From the NCBI RefSeq assembly GCF_023278085.1, contig NZ_CP066265.1, forward strand, positions 4,172,001-4,236,000: a DNA stretch of 64,000 nt, read 5' to 3'. Shown here piece after piece: positions 20,050 through 29,338 of this stretch (position 1 is the stretch's first letter; each line of letters begins with the position of its first letter). Both the position numbers and the translations under genes were made by a program. The notes under the pieces are model-generated. The model searched no databases and was not told where the DNA came from. It was given only the letters and a program-made list of their open reading frames with translations. This stretch comes from Pseudomonas syringae. GTDB taxonomy: Bacteria > Pseudomonadota > Gammaproteobacteria > Pseudomonadales > Pseudomonadaceae.

Positions 20050-20868
20050 ATGCCTATTGCTCTTATAACCGGCTGCTCCAGCGGAATAGGCCGCGCCCTG
20101 GCCGATGCATTCAAGGCCGCTGGGTATGAAGTCTGGGCCACTGCGCGCAAGGCGGAAGACGTCGCGGCACTCAGCGCTGGCGGTTTTATTGCCGTGCAAC
20201 TGGACGTCAACGATGGTGTGGCCTTGGCGCAACTGGCAGCCAGACTGGAACACGGCGGGCTGGATGTGTTGATCAACAACGCAGGTTACGGCGCAATGGG
20301 CCCGCTGCTGGACGGTGGTGTGGAGGCGTTGCAGCGGCAGTTTGAAACCAACGTCTTCTCGATTGTCGGTGTTACCCGGGCCCTGTTCCCGGCACTGCGG
20401 CGCAACAAAGGGCGGGTGGTGAACATTGGCAGCGTTTCGGGTGTTCTGGTCACCCCGTTCGCGGGCGCTTATTGCGCGTCCAAGGCCGCCGTTCACGCCC
20501 TGAGTGATGCCCTGCGTATGGAGCTGGCGCCGTTCGGCGTGCAAGTGATGGAAGTGCAACCGGGCGCGATTGCATCCAGCTTCGCAAAAAACGCCAGTCA
20601 CGAAGCCGAACAGTTAATCAGTGAGCAGTCGCCCTGGTGGCCGATCCGTGAAGGCATCCGCGCACGTGCCAAAGCGTCGCTGGATAACCCGACACCCGCC
20701 GCCGTTCTGGCCCGCGAACTGCTCAAAGCCGTGCAACACGCCAACCCTCCACGCCAGCTGCGCATAGGCAACGGCTCGCGCATCCTGCCGCTGATGGCGT
20801 GGCTGTTGCCCAAGGGGCTGCTGGAGAAAGGCTTGAGAAGGCGCTTTGGGCTGGATACTGATCTGTAG
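20050..20868 (+). CDS. Short-chain dehydrogenase/reductase (classical SDR)
   Basis: Cytoplasmic NAD(P)-dependent oxidoreductase, substrate unknown. The cofactor motif is TGCSSGIG (residues 7-14), followed by NNAGYG and the active-site Tyr141-x-x-x-Lys145 in YCASKAAV. The 272-residue length is a little over the SDR norm because of a C-terminal extension with a hydrophobic stretch (LPLMAWLLP). The ATG at 20050 follows AAGGATCG. Likely forms an operon with the small membrane protein before it. Confidence 0.88.
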   Translation: MPIALITGCSSGIGRALADAFKAAGYEVWATARKAEDVAALSAGGFIAVQLDVNDGVALAQLAARLEHGGLDVLINNAGYGAMGPLLDGGVEALQRQFETNVFSIVGVTRALFPALRRNKGRVVNIGSVSGVLVTPFAGAYCASKAAVHALSDALRMELAPFGVQVMEVQPGAIASSFAKNASHEAEQLISEQSPWWPIREGIRARAKASLDNPTPAAVLARELLKAVQHANPPRQLRIGNGSRILPLMAWLLPKGLLEKGLRRRFGLDTDL

Positions 20869-20973
20869 TGGCTGGCCGGTGACGCAGGGCGTCATGCCTC
20901 GCCCTTAGCGACTGCGCATAAAAGCGCTTTTTTATCGCGATGGCACTGGCGACGCAGAGTGCGACGTTGGTTC

Positions 20974-21024
20974 TCGTTCCCACGCTCCGCGTGGTAATGC
21001 ATTTCGTGACGCTCTGCGTCACAC
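20974..21024 (+). repeat. Two-hairpin extragenic repeat, copy 1
   Basis: Contains CCACGCTCCGCGTGG and GTGACGCTCTGCGTCAC, two adjacent palindromes typical of P. syringae intergenic DNA. The same unit recurs at 31.8, 32.0, 32.1, 32.5 and 35.1 kb. Confidence 0.8.
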
Positions 21025-21334
21025 GGTTCTGCGATATCAGACAGATTCAGGCTCGACTCGAGCCCCCTGTTCTCCCCTCGGCGACCTACTTTGATGAGGC
21101 CAAAGTAGGCAAACCCTCTCGCTCCTGTTTCCGGCCCGACTTCGTCGGGTTCCTTCGCGATAAAAAAGCGCTTTTATAGGCAGTGGCTACGGGCGTGGCA
21201 TGACATCCATGCATGCCAACGCACTGTGCGCGAGTCAGTTGGGCTTACGTATAACGCTGAGCGCTGGAGCGTGAGGAATGAGATTTCTGTAACTCTCGTG
21301 GCACGCCATTCTGCACGCTCTGCGTCCTTGATGA
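21025..21334. other. Non-coding repeat block between the SDR and the HlyD gene
   Basis: No plausible gene is seen. The block holds CCTACTTTG/CAAAGTAGG stems (about 21087-21112), the segment CCGGCCCGACTTCGTCGGG (about 21132-21149), and AAAAAAGCGCTTTT (about 21163-21176). The first two recur in the same order at 32.19-32.28 kb, and a degenerate form of the third (AAAAAAGCGTTTTT) follows at 32.42 kb. A half-copy of the two-hairpin repeat (CGCTGGAGCGTGAGGAATGAG) lies at about 21262-21282. Confidence 0.6.
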
Positions 21335-22195
21335 TCAGCCCTCGACCGGCCTGACGATCACGGTGCAGGTCATCCCTGCTGCCAGCAACACGCCCTCTGG
21401 TACCTGATCCAGGTGAATGCGCACCGGCACGCGCTGGGCCAGGCGTACCCAGTTGAAGGTCGGGTTCACGTCGGCGATGAGTTCGCGGCTTTGCGGGTTG
21501 TCGCGGTCGTAGATGCCTCGGGCGATGCTCTCGACGTGGCCCTGGAGCACTTCGCCGCTCATCAGTTGCAGATCAGCCGGATCACCCACCTTGAGGTGCG
21601 GCAGTTTGGTTTCCTCGAAGAAGCCATAGACCCAGAACGAGTTCATGTCGACCACGGCCATTTTCGCTTCGCCGATGCGCGCGTAGTCACCGCGGTGCAC
21701 GTTCAGGTTGGTGACATAGCCGTCCACTGCGGCCAGCACCCGAGTACGTGACAGGTTCAGCTCCGCGGCCTCCAGTTGCGCTTGCGCCAGTTGATAATCC
21801 GCCAGTGCCGAGGTGGCGACGTTGCTCGCGTCGTCACGGTTTTCTGCCGAGATCACTAATTCATCCATGTCGGCGCGGCGCTTGGCGTTGAGCTTGCGCA
21901 TCTCCCAGGTGGCCTTGCGCGACGCCAGCAATGCCTGCGCCTGCCTGACGGCAATCCGGTAATGCTCGGGGTCGATCTGCATCAGCAAATCGCCACGTTT
22001 GACCCATTGATTGTCGCGCACCGGCACCTCCACCACGGTGCCCGACACATCGGCAGCCACATTGATGATGTCTGCGCGCACTCGGCCGTCGCGGGTCCAT
22101 GGCGTGTCCATGTAATCGACCCACAGCGCCCGGCCGATCCACAGCGCAAGGGCGAGCACCAGCAAGGTGGCGATCAGACTGAAAAACTTTTTCAT
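21335..22195 (-). CDS. HlyD/EmrA-type periplasmic adaptor (AaeA-like)
   Basis: Membrane-fusion protein of a small-molecule efflux system. One N-terminal membrane segment (FFSLIATLLVLALALWIG) is followed by a biotinyl-lipoyl-like half (VSGTVVEVPVRDNQWVKRG), a helical hairpin and the second lipoyl half (AVDGYVTNLNVHRGDYA). The length is 286 residues, as in AaeA. It is the last gene of a minus-strand operon after the OMF, FUSC and DUF1656 genes. The DUF1656/HlyD/FUSC set is known from the aaeXAB system for aromatic carboxylic acids. Confidence 0.9.
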   Translation of the reverse strand: MKKFFSLIATLLVLALALWIGRALWVDYMDTPWTRDGRVRADIINVAADVSGTVVEVPVRDNQWVKRGDLLMQIDPEHYRIAVRQAQALLASRKATWEMRKLNAKRRADMDELVISAENRDDASNVATSALADYQLAQAQLEAAELNLSRTRVLAAVDGYVTNLNVHRGDYARIGEAKMAVVDMNSFWVYGFFEETKLPHLKVGDPADLQLMSGEVLQGHVESIARGIYDRDNPQSRELIADVNPTFNWVRLAQRVPVRIHLDQVPEGVLLAAGMTCTVIVRPVEG

Positions 22196-22217
22196 CCAGA
22201 TGATTCTCGAACAGATA

Positions 22218-22418
22218 TCAGCGATATAGAGGCAGCGCCAGAGCGCCGAAGATGCAGACGAACAGGCTCAGGCGCAGCAACGCCGGGTGCCAGAAAAGCC
22301 GATACAGGTCGAAACCGGCCAGCAGCCGATCCAACGCCCAGGCCAGGGCCGCAGCGATCAGAAACATCAGGGTCAGGGTCGGCATGTACAGACCGTGGAA
22401 GGCTATTTCACGCGGCAT
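22218..22418 (-). CDS. DUF1656 small inner-membrane protein (AaeX-like)
   Basis: A 66-residue protein starting MPREIAFHGLYMPTL with two hydrophobic segments, the usual form of AaeX/DUF1656 proteins that accompany FUSC exporters. The ATG at 22418 is chosen because family members start at this point; it overlaps the 3' end of the FUSC gene by 11 bp. An upstream in-frame ATG would add 20 residues that do not fit the family. Confidence 0.85.
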   Translation of the reverse strand: MPREIAFHGLYMPTLTLMFLIAAALAWALDRLLAGFDLYRLFWHPALLRLSLFVCIFGALALPLYR

Positions 22419-24600
22419 GCGCTGGTCCTGAATACGTGTGGCCAAGGCCGTAGGCAGCCAGCGGTGACTGCGGGTCAAGCAGCGAAGTGCGGATGAAGTG
22501 CAGGTAGCTTTTCACCCGCCGCAACACTGAAGTGTCGAAGTGCGAGGCAAACGGTTCATCGGCTTCCTGCACCCGCTGGATCGCCTGATCGACGGCCAAC
22601 AGGCAACGTTGCAGGTTGACAGGATCGGGCTGGATGAACAGGCGGACCAACGCCCGGCCCATGATCCTCAACGCGATGCGCCAAGGCTGGTAGTCAGCGT
22701 AAGCGGGATGAATCGGCAAGACAGCCTGCTCGCGGCGCAACTCGATGATCGCGTGACCGATTTCCAGCACCACGAACATCCAGCTCAGCAGCGCACGTTG
22801 CACCAATGGCTTGCTGATGGCCAGACCGTAGGCCTGGTGCATCAAGTCGCGGGTCTGGCTTTCGAAGCTGGAACCGAGACGATGCAGCGGTGCACTGATC
22901 GCGAACACCACCTGATTGCGCAGCGCCTGCTCCAGCCGCTGCCACATCCAGCGGCTGTTCGGCGGCAGGATGATTGCGCCCGCCGCTGCGCAAATCAGCA
23001 TGCCGATGACCATCGCGATGTAATCGTTGATGAAGGTGTAAGGGTTATAGATCGTCAGGTTGTCCGGCACCGATCCAAGGCTGAAAAAGATCAACAGCCC
23101 CAGACCGTATCCCGTCCATTGCGGGCGCGAGCCGAGAAACGCGCCGAACATGAAGATCGGAGCAAGCAGCATGCACAACAGGGCAAAACCGTCGATATGC
23201 GGGAACAGAAAGAAGGTTTCGATAAAGCCGAGCAGCGCGCCAAGCAATGTGCCGCTGGCCATCTGAAAGGACATGCGCTTCGGGTTATGGGTGGTCGATG
23301 ACAGCGCCACCGTGGCGGCCGACGCCAGGATCATGCTGGCGCCACTGGGCCAGGCGGTCAGCACCCACCAGGCACTCATCAATCCCACCACACTGGTGGC
23401 GCGAACACCGGCCGCCAGCGCGGTCAACCAGTGGGTGCGCGATACGAACGACTCTTTCCACTGCTCACGTACATGGGTGTGATCGGCCAGTGACGCGTGG
23501 GTCCGAGCGTAATCGAGCAGCTCGCTGATCAGCCGGTACAGCAGCTCGAATGCCGTGTGAAAGTCCAACCGCTCAGCTTCGCTCGGCGCGGTGTTTTCCA
23601 GCGCACTGCGTAAGCGTCTGACCCGGTCTGGCCACTGCGCCTTGCAGGTCTCCAGGCGCCTGACCAACACAGCGGCGTCGTCGTTGGTCAGGGCGCGATC
23701 AGCAAACGCGTCGAGCAGGTCGGCCAGGGTTTCCAGGCCGGGATCGATATGCGTCAACACGGCCGCGGCGTGCTGTTTACGAAGCCGTTCGAGCAACTGG
23801 TGCAGCGCATTGAAGCGCGTCGTGACGGCCATGAACTCGCTGTTCAGGCGATTGAGCCGGCCGTTGCGCCGCCGCATGTGCGGGTCTTCGAAGACCGTGA
23901 CGCTGCGCATGCCCTCAAGGCCGATGGCCTCTGCAACAAAACGCACGTTGCCGGTCTCGAACGCCGCGCGTGAAATATCGCCGCGCAGGCCTTCGGCCAC
24001 GAAGCGAGCGAATACCCCGAAGCGCAGATACAGCGCGTTGCGCATGGCGGCGCTGGAGCTCTGCGGCAGAATCGCCGCACTGACGGCCGTTGAGCAGAGA
24101 ATGCCCAGCGTGATTTCCAGCACGCGCCACACGGCCGCCATGAACGCACCTTGCGGATGGGCCAGTGCTGGCAGACCGACCATCGCTGCGGTGTAACCGG
24201 CGAGCACAAACCCGTAAGCACGAAAGTTGCGATAACGCGCCGCGCCAGCCGAGCAGATTCCGACCCACAGCGCCAGACAGCCAAGGAAAGGCACCGGGTC
24301 TTGCGCGAACAGCGCCATCAGCAACACCATCAGCGCCGATCCGGCCAATGTGCCCAGCAGTCGATAGAAACTCTTGGCAAACACCTGCCCGCTCTGCGGC
24401 TGCATCACGATGAAGACCGTGATCAGCGCCGTGCGCGGTTGCGGCAACTCCAGGCGCAGCGCCAGCCAGTAGGTCAGAAAGGCGGCGATCAACACCTTGA
24501 AGATGTAAATCCACGTCACCCCGTCGCTGCGCGCCCAACTGTTGAACCCGCGCCGCCAGGGCAAGGCTGAGAGGCGTTGCAGGCTGTTGATCATCACCAT
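22408..24600 (-). CDS. FUSC-family inner-membrane exporter (AaeB-like)
   Basis: A 730-residue integral membrane protein with two blocks of hydrophobic segments (about residues 30-190 and 400-560) separated by soluble helical domains, the duplicated layout of the FUSC/AaeB aromatic-acid exporters. It presumably forms the pump body with the HlyD protein, while the NodT-type channel crosses the outer membrane. The start overlaps the 3' end of the OMF gene (stop at 24594). Substrate is not evident; hydroxylated aromatic acids are plausible from the family. Confidence 0.9.
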   Translation of the reverse strand: MVMINSLQRLSALPWRRGFNSWARSDGVTWIYIFKVLIAAFLTYWLALRLELPQPRTALITVFIVMQPQSGQVFAKSFYRLLGTLAGSALMVLLMALFAQDPVPFLGCLALWVGICSAGAARYRNFRAYGFVLAGYTAAMVGLPALAHPQGAFMAAVWRVLEITLGILCSTAVSAAILPQSSSAAMRNALYLRFGVFARFVAEGLRGDISRAAFETGNVRFVAEAIGLEGMRSVTVFEDPHMRRRNGRLNRLNSEFMAVTTRFNALHQLLERLRKQHAAAVLTHIDPGLETLADLLDAFADRALTNDDAAVLVRRLETCKAQWPDRVRRLRSALENTAPSEAERLDFHTAFELLYRLISELLDYARTHASLADHTHVREQWKESFVSRTHWLTALAAGVRATSVVGLMSAWWVLTAWPSGASMILASAATVALSSTTHNPKRMSFQMASGTLLGALLGFIETFFLFPHIDGFALLCMLLAPIFMFGAFLGSRPQWTGYGLGLLIFFSLGSVPDNLTIYNPYTFINDYIAMVIGMLICAAAGAIILPPNSRWMWQRLEQALRNQVVFAISAPLHRLGSSFESQTRDLMHQAYGLAISKPLVQRALLSWMFVVLEIGHAIIELRREQAVLPIHPAYADYQPWRIALRIMGRALVRLFIQPDPVNLQRCLLAVDQAIQRVQEADEPFASHFDTSVLRRVKSYLHFIRTSLLDPQSPLAAYGLGHTYSGPAHAA

Positions 24601-26054
24601 GATCCGGGTTCGTTGCCTGCCGACAACCCGCCACCCAGCGCCACTACCAGCCCGGCATAGGCGTTCAATCGTGCCGCCTCGACCCGCTGCTGTATTTGCT
24701 GTTGCTGGAAGAGCTGCGTCCGGGCGTTGAGCACGTTCAGGTAATCAGTCAGGCCGCGTTGCCAGGCAATCAGGGCGATGTCATAGGTTTTCTGCGCCGA
24801 CGCCACCGACCGGGCAGCGAACACCTGCTGCTTGTCCATCGACGCGCGACGGATCAACTGATCGGAAATGCTCCGCAGCACCATAAGCAGCGTCTGGTTG
24901 TAATGCGCCACCGCCAAGTCATAACCGGCCGACGCCTGCCCCAGTTGCGCACGTAATCGTCCACCGTCGAAGATCGGCAGGCTGATGGCAGGGCCGACTT
25001 TGTAACCCAGCTTGCTGCCGCTCAGAAACTCCAGCATGCCGCCGCCCGTGGCCATGTAACTCAGGCTGCCGACCAGATCGATGTCCGGATAAAAGCCTGC
25101 ACGGGCCACGTCGATACCGCGCGCCTGCGCCTCGACCTGCCAGCGAGCGGCTACCACGTCAGGCCGCTGACCGAGCAGCTCGGCAGGCAGTGTCGAAGGC
25201 AGTTTCAATGTGCTGTGCAACGACAAGACCGGTCGCTGCAAATCAACGCCCTGCCCCGGTCCCTTGCCGGCCAGCGCTGCCAATTGATTGCGACTCAGTG
25301 CAATGGCCTCCTCCAGCGCATCGATCTGCCGATGCGCTTCGGGCAAGGGCGTCTCGGCCTGGCTGACATCGAAATGCGTACCGAGGCCGCCTTGCAGACG
25401 ACGTTGTGCCAGCTCAAGGATCTGTTGCTGCTGGTCCAGCGCCGCCTCGGCGATGTCCAGACGGGCGTAATTCAGGGCCAGTTGAATGTAGGCGCGGACG
25501 ATATTTTCCTGTAATTCGAGTTGTGCCTGACGCAACTCGGCAGCGCTCACGTGGGCCAGGTCGAGGGCTTGCTCGCTGGCATTGCGCTCGCGGCCCCACA
25601 GATCGAGCGAGTAACTCAGGCCCAGCGACGCATTGTTGTCCCAGGTGCGAGTATCGGCCAGGGCGCCCGGCCCATAAAACTGGTCGTTCGGCCAATCATG
25701 GCGTTGCAGGCTCGCGCTGCTCTGGATCTGCAGCGACTCGCTGGACTCGGCAATGCCTGCCATCGCTTTCGCTTGTCGCACCCGTGCAGCAGCGATCGCC
25801 AGGCTGGGGCTGCCCAGCGTTGCGAGTTCGATCCAGCGATCCAGTTGTGCGTCACTATAAGCGTGCCACCACTGCGCTGTCGGCCAGCGGGCATCGTGTG
25901 CAGCGCTCTGGATAGCCTGATCGGTCGCCAGACTGTCAGCGGGCAACAGGCTGCCGTACGGTTGGATGCCATGGGTTCCGATGCAACCGCTGATGACCAG
26001 CGTCAAAGCCAGAATACCGAGGGGCTTGAGCCCTCTGATGATACGACGCGGCAC
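24594..26054 (-). CDS. NodT/OprM-type outer-membrane efflux lipoprotein
   Basis: TolC-family channel. The lipoprotein signal ends in the lipobox VISGC, followed by TolC-like repeats (QAKAMAGIAESSESL and ELQENIVRAYIQLALNYARLD). The 486-residue length is normal for NodT-type channels. It is the first gene of the minus-strand efflux operon and is read divergently from the LysR gene. It supplies the outer-membrane exit for the FUSC pump downstream. Confidence 0.9.
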   Translation of the reverse strand: MPRRIIRGLKPLGILALTLVISGCIGTHGIQPYGSLLPADSLATDQAIQSAAHDARWPTAQWWHAYSDAQLDRWIELATLGSPSLAIAAARVRQAKAMAGIAESSESLQIQSSASLQRHDWPNDQFYGPGALADTRTWDNNASLGLSYSLDLWGRERNASEQALDLAHVSAAELRQAQLELQENIVRAYIQLALNYARLDIAEAALDQQQQILELAQRRLQGGLGTHFDVSQAETPLPEAHRQIDALEEAIALSRNQLAALAGKGPGQGVDLQRPVLSLHSTLKLPSTLPAELLGQRPDVVAARWQVEAQARGIDVARAGFYPDIDLVGSLSYMATGGGMLEFLSGSKLGYKVGPAISLPIFDGGRLRAQLGQASAGYDLAVAHYNQTLLMVLRSISDQLIRRASMDKQQVFAARSVASAQKTYDIALIAWQRGLTDYLNVLNARTQLFQQQQIQQRVEAARLNAYAGLVVALGGGLSAGNEPGSW

Positions 26055-26238
26055 AGCGGCGAGTTCCCGAGCGGAGGTGATACACAGGCGATGGCGGCGA
26101 TTCTAGGTGGCGCGCCGCACGGCGATAAGCGGGGAGTTGTGTGAATCTTTGTTACCGACACGGTGATAATGCTTTGGTCTGGCTGACATGCGCCCGTTAC
26201 TTCATGTCACAATTTGCCATCATCTCAGAGAAGTACTC
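26055..26238. promoter_or_regulatory. Divergent control region of the efflux operon and its LysR regulator
   Basis: 184 bp between the minus-strand efflux operon and the plus-strand LysR gene. This arrangement is classic for a LysR regulator controlling its neighbour. No single binding site can be assigned by eye. Confidence 0.5.
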
Positions 26239-27186
26239 ATGGACACCCTGCAAAACATGCGTGCCTTCAGCTGTGTGGCGCAAGCGGGCAGCTTCACAGC
26301 TGCCGCTGCCGTGCTCGACACCACCACGGCCAACGTCTCGCGCGCGGTCTCCAACCTGGAGGCGCACCTGCAGACCCGTCTGCTCAACCGCACCACCCGG
26401 CGCATCGCGCTCACTGAGGCAGGCAAACGCTATTTACTGCGCTGCGAGCAGATTCTCGCCTCGGTGGAAGAAGCCGAGGCCGAAGCAAGCGACGCCCACG
26501 CGCGCCCGGCCGGGCAACTCAAGGTGCATTCGATGCCCGGTGTCGGCCAGCACTACGTGATCGATGCCATCGCCCGCTATCGACGCAATCACCCTGACGT
26601 CGCGTTCGACCTGACCATGACGCATCGCGTCCCGGACTTGCTCGAAGAAGGCTTTGACGTGTCGATCGTGCTGGCCAGCGAACTGGCAGACTCGGGGTTC
26701 GTGTCGCAACGCCTGGGCATCACCTACAGCATTGTTTGCGCCTCCCCCGAGTACGTCAGGACATTTGGCATGGCACATAAACCTGCCGACCTGCTGAACC
26801 ATGCGTGCCTGCGCCTGGTGAGCCCGGTGTTCCCGCTGGAAAAGTGGCTGTTCGACGGCCCGGATGGCCAGGAAATGGTCACCATCAACAGCTCGCCCTT
26901 GCTGGTCAACTCAGCGGACGCGATGAAAACGGCGATCTCCAGCGGCATGGGCATCGGTATTCTGCCGATCTATTCGGCCATCGACGGTCTGCGCAACGGC
27001 ACCCTGGTGCGTGTGCTGTCCGACTACCGCTCGCAGGAGCTGAACCTGTACGCCATCTACCCGTCGCGCCAGTACCTGGATGCCAAGATCAGAACCTGGG
27101 TCGAATACCTGCGCGGCTCGCTGCCGGAAATCCTCGCGGCCGATGAAGCCGATTTGCACGTGCAGGCACTCAAAGCCTCTTCCTGA
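26239..27186 (+). CDS. LysR-family transcriptional regulator
   Basis: DNA-binding regulator with the winged helix at residues 1-60 (MRAFSCVAQAGSFTAAAAVL, TTANVSRAVSNLEAHL, LLNRTTRRIALTEAG) and a periplasmic-binding-like effector domain. The length is 315 residues from the ATG at 26239, preceded by AGAGAAG; the longer frame from 26188 adds 17 residues before a canonical LysR start. It likely controls the divergent OMF-FUSC-DUF1656-HlyD operon in response to an aromatic acid, by analogy with aaeR/aaeXAB. The effector is unknown. Confidence 0.9.
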   Translation: MDTLQNMRAFSCVAQAGSFTAAAAVLDTTTANVSRAVSNLEAHLQTRLLNRTTRRIALTEAGKRYLLRCEQILASVEEAEAEASDAHARPAGQLKVHSMPGVGQHYVIDAIARYRRNHPDVAFDLTMTHRVPDLLEEGFDVSIVLASELADSGFVSQRLGITYSIVCASPEYVRTFGMAHKPADLLNHACLRLVSPVFPLEKWLFDGPDGQEMVTINSSPLLVNSADAMKTAISSGMGIGILPIYSAIDGLRNGTLVRVLSDYRSQELNLYAIYPSRQYLDAKIRTWVEYLRGSLPEILAADEADLHVQALKASS

Positions 27187-27273
27187 CATCGTACAACTGC
27201 AAAAAGCGGCTGCCAAAGGGCGGACAGGAATGTTAGCGTGCTACTCATTCAACCGCTCAAGAGTGACTGCCCG

Positions 27274-28248
27274 ATGAAAAAAACCGTACTCGCCTTCAGC
27301 CGTGTTTCCCCTGAAATGGCTGAGCGTCTGTCGCAAGACTTCAACGTGATCGTGCCCGATTCCAAAAAGGGTGACATCAACGCCCAGTTCGACGAAGCCC
27401 TGCCCGAGTCCCACGGGCTGATCGGCGTGGGTCGCAAGCTGGGCCGCGAACAGCTGGAACATGCTGCGAAACTGGAGGTGGTGTCCAGCATTTCGGTGGG
27501 CTACGACAACTACGATGTCGGTTACCTCAGCGAGCGCGGCATTCTGCTCACCAATACCCCGGACGTGTTGACCGAAACCACCGCTGACCTGGGTTTCACC
27601 CTGATCATGAGCAGCGCCCGGCGCGTCGCCGAGCTGGACGCCTTCACCAAAGCCGGACAGTGGACCCGCAGCATCGAAGCGCCGCAGTTCGGCACCGACG
27701 TTTACGGCAAGACGCTGGGTATCGTCGGCATGGGCAATATCGGCGCGGCGATTGCGCGGCGTGGTCGTCTGGGCTTCAACATGCCGATCCTGTACAGCGG
27801 CAACAGCCGCAAGACCGAACTTGAACAGGAACTGGGCGCGCAATTTCGCAGCCTGGATCAACTGCTCGCCGAAGCGGATTTCGTTTGCCTGGTCGTGCCG
27901 TTAAGCGAGAAGACCAAACACCTGATAGGTCGTCGCGAGTTGGGCCTGATGAAGCCCGGCGCGATTCTGATCAACATCGCCCGCGGCCCGATTGTCGACG
28001 AGCCGGCACTGATCGAAGCCTTGCAGAACGGCACCCTTCGCGGCGCTGGCCTGGACGTCTACGAAAAAGAGCCGCTGAGCGAGTCGCCGCTGTTCCAGCT
28101 CAAGAACGCCGTCACCCTGCCCCACGTCGGCTCGGCCACCACTGAAACCCGCCAGGCCATGGCTGATCGCGCCTACCACAACCTGCGCAGTGCGCTGCTG
28201 GGCGAGCGGCCTCAGGATCTGGTCAACCCTCAGGTGTGGAAGGGCTGA
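27274..28248 (+). CDS. 2-ketoaldonate / hydroxypyruvate reductase (D-2-hydroxyacid dehydrogenase)
   Basis: NAD(P)H-dependent cytoplasmic reductase of the GhrB/TkrA type, acting on 2-ketogluconate, glyoxylate or hydroxypyruvate. The catalytic arginine region is SISVGYDNYD, the Rossmann motif is GIVGMGNIG, and the catalytic histidine is in LPHVGSATTETR. The length is 324 residues from the ATG at 27274 (MKKTVLAFSR); the alternative ATG at 27238 adds 12 residues. Closest to ketoaldonate reductases by overall pattern (GIGVGRKLG-like and ILLTNTPDVLTETTAD segments). Confidence 0.88.
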   Translation: MKKTVLAFSRVSPEMAERLSQDFNVIVPDSKKGDINAQFDEALPESHGLIGVGRKLGREQLEHAAKLEVVSSISVGYDNYDVGYLSERGILLTNTPDVLTETTADLGFTLIMSSARRVAELDAFTKAGQWTRSIEAPQFGTDVYGKTLGIVGMGNIGAAIARRGRLGFNMPILYSGNSRKTELEQELGAQFRSLDQLLAEADFVCLVVPLSEKTKHLIGRRELGLMKPGAILINIARGPIVDEPALIEALQNGTLRGAGLDVYEKEPLSESPLFQLKNAVTLPHVGSATTETRQAMADRAYHNLRSALLGERPQDLVNPQVWKG

Positions 28249-28260
28249 GTGGCATACCGC

Positions 28261-28294
28261 TGTCGATCGTTCCTTGGGTAAGGAACGATCGACA
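28261..28294. terminator. Perfect 15-bp hairpin between convergent genes
   Basis: TGTCGATCGTTCCTT, a GGGT loop, and AAGGAACGATCGACA form a perfect stem 12 bp after the reductase stop and 5 bp before the stop of the convergent exporter gene, so it probably ends both transcripts. Confidence 0.8.
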
Positions 28295-28299
28295 TTGAC

Positions 28300-29202
28300 T
28301 CAGGCCAGCTTGCCGCCGACCACAACAGCGATCGGCCTGGCTTTTCTGAACACCAGCACGTTGCCGACCATTACCAGCACAAGCCCCAGCAAGGCAGGCA
28401 AGGTCCATTGATAACCCTCGACCCAGGTCGAGATGTTCAGCGCCACTATCGGGAACAACACCGTGCAGTAAGCGGCGCGCTCCGGCCCCATGCGCCCCAC
28501 CAGAGTCAGGTAGGCGGTGAAGGCAATCACCGAGCCGGGGATGACCAGATACAGCAGCGACCCGATATAGCGGGTGTTCCACTCGAACGTGAACGGCGTG
28601 CCGCTCAGCACGCAGTAGACAGCGAGGAGGCTCGCTCCGTAGAACATTCCCCACGCGTTGGTGGTCAGCGGACGCAGACCGGCTTTCTGTTGCAGGCTCG
28701 ACAGCATATTGCCCGCTGAGAAACACAGTGTGCCGAGCAGGGCGAGGCCCAGACCGAGCAGGGTTTCGTGGCTGGCACTGTGTCCGGACAGCTCGGGCCA
28801 GAACAGGCAGGCCAGCCCCAGCAGGCCCATCGCCCCACCGGCGAGTACATTGCCAGCGATTTTCTGACGAAAGAACACCCGTGCGTTCAGCGCATTCCAT
28901 AAGGTCGACGTCGAGAACACCACCGCGATCAGGCCGCTGGGTATCCACTGACTGGCGGTGTAGAAGCACATGAAGTTGACGCAGAACAGGCACACGCCTT
29001 GCGCCAGACAGATCAACTGACCGCGACGATTGACCGGTTGCAGGCGCTTGGTCAGCAGTAGAAATGCGAAAAGCACCAAGGCCGCCAAGGCAAAGCGGTA
29101 GACGATGGAGACCGGGATGGCGACGTCGCCGAGTTGCAGTTTCAGGGCAATCCAGGTCGTGCCCCAGATCAGCACGGTCAGCAGATAAAGCGAAATGTTC
29201 AT
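28300..29202 (-). CDS. EamA/DMT-family exporter
   Basis: A 300-residue inner-membrane protein with about ten hydrophobic helices in two EamA repeats. The start MNISLYLLTVLIWGTTWIAL and the W-G-x-x-W motif are typical of drug/metabolite transporters. It is read divergently from the AraC gene at 29339, which may regulate it. Substrate is unknown; many relatives export amino acids or metabolites. Confidence 0.88.
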   Translation of the reverse strand: MNISLYLLTVLIWGTTWIALKLQLGDVAIPVSIVYRFALAALVLFAFLLLTKRLQPVNRRGQLICLAQGVCLFCVNFMCFYTASQWIPSGLIAVVFSTSTLWNALNARVFFRQKIAGNVLAGGAMGLLGLACLFWPELSGHSASHETLLGLGLALLGTLCFSAGNMLSSLQQKAGLRPLTTNAWGMFYGASLLAVYCVLSGTPFTFEWNTRYIGSLLYLVIPGSVIAFTAYLTLVGRMGPERAAYCTVLFPIVALNISTWVEGYQWTLPALLGLVLVMVGNVLVFRKARPIAVVVGGKLA

Positions 29203-29338
29203 GGTGCGGGCTCCTCAATGAGCCAGCAGTCTGCTGCGTCCTGGGCGCAACCCGTTTGCATAATCTTGCGCTTTTGATTGAACAGCTAATGGCAGCGGCA
29301 CAGGCGGCGAGTAGGATAGCAAGCCTAAAGGAGTCGAC

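Noticed and set aside
16570..21334. Insertion sequence or prophage remains around the toxin gene
   Set aside because: No transposase, integrase, terminal inverted repeats or tRNA were found; only extragenic repeats lie to the right of the SDR gene.
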